8,319 nt of DNA, taken from positions 1-8,319 of the forward strand of contig JANWJI010000036.1 in the NCBI GenBank assembly GCA_025449515.1, given 5' to 3'. Shown piece after piece: positions 5,762 through 8,319 of the stretch (its first letter is position 1; each line of letters starts with the position of its first letter). The DNA comes from Nitrososphaeraceae archaeon (GTDB lineage: Archaea; Thermoproteota; Nitrososphaeria; Nitrososphaerales; Nitrososphaeraceae). The position numbers were made by a program, and so were the translations under genes. The notes below the pieces were generated by a model. That model was not told the origin of the DNA and ran no database searches. It worked only from the letters and a program-made list of their open reading frames with translations.

Positions 5762-6307
5762 TTGTTGTATATCAAGAATGTTTTGTTTAATCGCCGCAAA
5801 AGGTGTGAATGGAGTCTGGAGTATGAAGACGCCCTTTACAAGATCTACGATTCAGCTAAACGTCTTGCGGGTTATTTTTTTCCTGACTATGGTAGTATAG
5901 ACCAGATTAAAAATGAGATCGCGAACAACAGTAACCAGAGCGACGAGTTAGATGAAGATAGCCTAATTAGATTAATGAACAAGAAGCATGTAAAAGTTCA
6001 AGGGGGTAGCTTGATGCTTCCTATGCTCAAACTTGATTTGCTCGATAACCAGAGCGGAATTGCCGTTAATGATGTTGTTGATGCTTTGGATAGGAATATC
6101 AGAACCGCTGGTATGTGGAAGACTTGGTTGTCCCAGAATAGCAATATGTTGGGAATCGTGGGCAGTCTAGTGTATACTGCAAGAGAAGATAGAAACATGC
6201 TTTCAATACTTCTGGTTATTAAAGATCAGATGATTTTGGGAGAAAAAGAAGCGGTGGAATCACTTGCTCCAATACTGAATAAATTACACGGAGATGGGTT
6301 ATTGTGA
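5762..6307 (+). CDS. Soluble helical protein of unknown function
   Basis: 181 residues from TTG 5762. The frame is open back to 5726 but contains no ATG until residue 73, so the start is a TTG (5762, 5765 or 5783) or the true start has been lost. A TATA-like CTAAAATA (5750-5757) suits a leaderless start near 5783. The N-terminal part is charged (RRKRCEWSLEYEDALYKIYD), the middle acidic (SDELDEDSL), and the C-terminal part helical (MWKTWLSQNSNMLGIV, LLVIKDQMILGEKEAVE). No membrane segment, metal motif or named domain is visible, and I do not recognise the family. It follows the frameshifted 65-residue gene by about 30 bases, so the two may be co-transcribed. Codon use and length support a real gene. 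Confidence 0.68.
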   Translation: MLYIKNVLFNRRKRCEWSLEYEDALYKIYDSAKRLAGYFFPDYGSIDQIKNEIANNSNQSDELDEDSLIRLMNKKHVKVQGGSLMLPMLKLDLLDNQSGIAVNDVVDALDRNIRTAGMWKTWLSQNSNMLGIVGSLVYTAREDRNMLSILLVIKDQMILGEKEAVESLAPILNKLHGDGLL

Positions 6308-6791
6308 ACCGAATGCCATTAGGCACTAGTTTTACTGGAGTACGCCCAGTGAAAATACGAATATGATAGAAATTCGACCGCGATTCATACTAATAAGATT
6401 GACGAGTATGTCAAAAGCACGCTTGTTGCAAAGTAAATTATGAACTATAAGAATAGGTCACTTTTGGAAAATGTTAGGTTCAAAGTAACTAGGTGTAGCA
6501 AAAATGTGAAATAGTTCAGGGTTGGTTGAGTCTGGTATAGGGAAATTTCTTAAATAAAGCTTATTAATGTTTTTTCCTCCAAAGCCTCATTACAGATTGT
6601 TTAGGTTTCATTAATCGATATTCACAATTTTGATGTGATCCATACTCCTAATTTTATTTTAAACAACTAAGCTGCCAACTATATTAATTATTATATACAT
6701 CTATTGTGAATAAGATCTATGCTCACCATTTGTCGGGAATTTTCTTGCCGTTTGGTTTTATGCCGCACTAATTCTACGGAGATGGGAAACA
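6308..6791. other. Intergenic gap upstream of the first response regulator
   Basis: No gene is supported over 484 bases. A few short frames look protein-like but have no features: plus 6353-6436 ends in NKIDEYVKSTLVAK, in the same frame as the 181-residue gene but past three stops, and plus 6440-6514 encodes MNYKNRSLLENVRFKVTRC and a short tail. The centre (about 6540-6720) is very AT-rich and contains a six-T run near 6570. The last 40 bases hold the promoter of the response regulator. Confidence 0.45.
6756..6761 (+). promoter_or_regulatory. TATA box and ribosome site of the first response regulator
   Basis: TTTTAT at 6756-6761 is centred about 34 bases before ATG 6792, placing the transcript start near 6784. 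GGAGATG begins at 6779, about 7 bases before the ATG, and resembles a Shine-Dalgarno site, but it would lie at or before the predicted transcript start. So only one of the two signals may be in use. Confidence 0.35.
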
Positions 6792-7445
6792 ATGACAGTA
6801 GCTAATGGCTCCCAATTGCAAACGCGTGTCATTTCTATGGATTTGACGCTGGACATGTGCAAATTATTTGTTGCGAAGAGGCAAGCGACTAGTTTGATTG
6901 GTTATGCTTCAAGGCCTCATATCCCACAAGAAATAGGCAGTCATTCGAACTATAGTTTGGAAGGCTTTGACAAATCACTTGATGAGATAAGAACTAATTC
7001 GAATCATGACAGTGCTGTCGAAGCGAAGAATGCTAGAAAGTCTGACTTATCGAGTATACGCTCCCGATCACAATGGTTAAAGAGGATCCTTATTGTTGAC
7101 GACGAACCAGATATTATTTTCACCCTCAAATCAGTATTTGAAGAATACCCTGCGAGATTCCAAGTATCTGCACACGTTAACCCAGTAGAGGCACTTTCAA
7201 CGTTTAAACCAAATTATTATGACCTTGGGTTGATTGATATCAATATGCCGGGCATGAACGGATTTCAACTGTGTGAGAAATTAGTCGATTTGGATGCTAA
7301 CATTAGAGTGTGCTTTATGACTGGCGGAGAGATGAACCAAGAAGCTATCCGGGAAATATACCCAAAAATTAGTCTCGGATGCTTCATAAAAAAACCTATC
7401 GGAGCAAGCGAGCTCGTTGAGAGAGTAAATTCACAACTAGACTGA
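6792..7445 (+). CDS. Orphan CheY-like response regulator with N-terminal extension
   Basis: 217 residues. A receiver domain fills about residues 97-217: KRILIVDDEPD carries the acidic pair D103-D104, GLIDINMPGMNG carries the phospho-acceptor D149, CFMTGGE carries switch threonine T177, and CFIKKPIG carries the conserved lysine (K201 before P202). All residues needed for phosphorylation from a histidine kinase are present. No DNA-binding or enzyme output domain follows, so it probably acts by protein contact like CheY. The first 95 residues are Ser/Asn/Arg-rich and look disordered; ATGs at residues 16 and 22 are alternative starts. No kinase is in the window, which is usual for orphan receivers in Nitrososphaeria. 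It faces a related receiver gene tail to tail, 57 bases away. Confidence 0.92.
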   Translation: MTVANGSQLQTRVISMDLTLDMCKLFVAKRQATSLIGYASRPHIPQEIGSHSNYSLEGFDKSLDEIRTNSNHDSAVEAKNARKSDLSSIRSRSQWLKRILIVDDEPDIIFTLKSVFEEYPARFQVSAHVNPVEALSTFKPNYYDLGLIDINMPGMNGFQLCEKLVDLDANIRVCFMTGGEMNQEAIREIYPKISLGCFIKKPIGASELVERVNSQLD

Positions 7446-7502
7446 ACCTGTGATATGGCTTCATTACTGATTATTGAGATGTAAACTAGCCGTTACTTTT
7501 AC
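7446..7502. other. Short convergent spacer between two response regulators
   Basis: 57 bases separate two genes transcribed toward each other. TTACTTTTACC (near 7494-7503) offers only a four-T run for the plus-strand gene, and no hairpin is clear. Read-through could give overlapping antisense transcripts. Confidence 0.4.
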
Positions 7503-8126
7503 CTAATTGGGACCAATCGAAAGAATATTCTTTACTTTTCTAATTAATACGTTATTTTCGATTGGAATTTTTATGAAACAATCTTCAGTTGTTATCTCTG
7601 GAAATGACGCTGCTTTTTTGAATTGTTCGTAATTAATTTCCCCAGCTGTTAAAAAGCATACCTTTACCTCCTTATCAAATCGTCTAAGTCTCTCGTAGAG
7701 TTCAAACCCATCCATTTTTGGCAACAATATATCAATGATTAATAGATCATAGAGACCATTTTCAAATTTCATAATGGCCATAGCCGGATCGGTAAATGCT
7801 TCAACGTTGTAACCTTCACCGCATAATAGCATTGTAAAAAGAAGGTTGATATCATCTTCGTCGTCCACAATCATGATATTCTGACGTCTGACAGCTTGAT
7901 CATTCTCAATCTTTACTTTTTTTTGACTTCCATCATTGTTCCTCGATTCAGTTCCACATGATAAAATAGACCTTTGTTGTCGTATTATTGGAATTTTCAT
8001 ATTGGACGTATCGCAATCCCCTGATGGTACGAATCGATTATACACTGAATATAAAAGGGATCGAATATTCACATTGTTAGGTGGATAGTGTGGTTGAGTG
8101 AATGTAAGCATAGAGGTTCTATCCAT
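7503..8126 (-). CDS. Orphan CheY-like response regulator, altered lysine site
   Basis: From ATG 8126 this encodes 207 residues; an in-frame TTG at 8141 would add five. Numbering from the TTG, the receiver covers about 87-209: NIMIVDDEDD (D93-D94), LLIIDILLPKMDG (phospho-acceptor D137), VCFLTAGE (T165) and CFIKIPIE. In the last, the usual Lys-Pro is Ile-Pro, with lysine one residue earlier (K191-I192-P193), while the neighbouring paralogue has Lys-Lys-Pro. The lysine that senses phosphorylation may thus be shifted. There is no output domain. The 85-residue lead is polar and poorly conserved in look; ATG 8000 (MKIPIIRQQRS) is a good alternative start, with CTTTTATATT about 50 bases before it and AGGGGAT between. 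The receiver resembles that of the convergent neighbour across its whole length, suggesting an old duplication. Confidence 0.92.
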   Translation of the reverse strand: MDRTSMLTFTQPHYPPNNVNIRSLLYSVYNRFVPSGDCDTSNMKIPIIRQQRSILSCGTESRNNDGSQKKVKIENDQAVRRQNIMIVDDEDDINLLFTMLLCGEGYNVEAFTDPAMAIMKFENGLYDLLIIDILLPKMDGFELYERLRRFDKEVKVCFLTAGEINYEQFKKAASFPEITTEDCFIKIPIENNVLIRKVKNILSIGPN

Positions 8127-8319
8127 ACATAAAGATAGCAATTAGTGCTTTTAGTACGTTAGTAAACAATACCTATTATTACTCAGCATTAGCGTTAAAC
8201 CTAGTTCTTGATGGTGTAAAAGAATTCCACCTATCTTGACTCATCCTAGATCCCCCAACTCATCTTATGTGTAGGTGTTATTATTACAAACGGTGCTTCT
8301 CCTTCCTTCCACGGTTCAC
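8127..8319. other. Upstream region of the second response regulator
   Basis: On the minus strand this leads into the receiver gene. TACTAAAAGC, read on the minus strand at about 8148-8157, is a weak TATA-like site about 26 bases before ATG 8126. A 21-residue minus frame (8179-8244, starting MSQDRWNSFTPSRTRF) lies further upstream; it is too short to call a gene. Nothing else is visible before the window edge. Confidence 0.35.

Noticed and set aside
5998..6198. Minus-strand frame of 66 residues
   Set aside because: It is a shadow of the 181-residue gene.
6353..6436. KYEYDRNSTAIHTNKIDEY... in the same frame as the 181-residue gene
   Set aside because: Three stop codons separate it from that gene and it has no start of its own.

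Overview
The window looks like AT-rich archaeal DNA, most likely from an ammonia-oxidising archaeon of the Nitrososphaeria (Thaumarchaeota). The argument rests on gene style: orphan CheY-like response regulators carrying a CF(M/L)T(G/A)GE(M/I)N motif, a secreted Kelch beta-propeller, a tiny AbrB-like regulator, a small Cys-rich exported protein, TATA-like boxes about 26-36 bases before start codons, and little use of Shine-Dalgarno sites. No rRNA, tRNA, CRISPR array, insertion sequence or attachment site was found. The lineage call is an inference, because no marker gene is present.

Layout. Positions 1-249 are non-coding tail sequence. A Kelch-repeat exported protein runs on the minus strand (250-1353). 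A gap follows, then a broken gene for an exported protein (1746-2270, plus) and an overlapping fragment (2260-2475). A long stretch (about 2476-4194) holds almost nothing intact except a 53-residue AbrB-like gene (3324-3485, minus). From 4195 to 5081 there are coding-looking pieces broken by frameshifts or stops. A small Cys-rich exported protein (5198-5452), a one-base-frameshifted 65-residue gene (5534-5730) and an unrecognised 181-residue soluble protein (5762-6307) follow on the plus strand. The window ends with two convergent response regulators (6792-7445 plus; 7503-8126 minus) whose tails are 57 bases apart.

How it fits together. Intact genes cover only about 40 percent of the window. 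Several short genes can be restored by changing one base, while the four longest genes are undamaged. This is either a graveyard of decaying accessory genes or a sequence with uncorrected indels; read evidence would decide. The functional themes are surface or exported proteins (Kelch, Cys-rich, the broken 1746 gene) and signal response (two receiver proteins, AbrB-like). No operon joins them and no histidine kinase is present. I saw no convincing new multi-gene system; the best leads are the frameshifted 65-residue family and the receiver pair with an altered lysine site.
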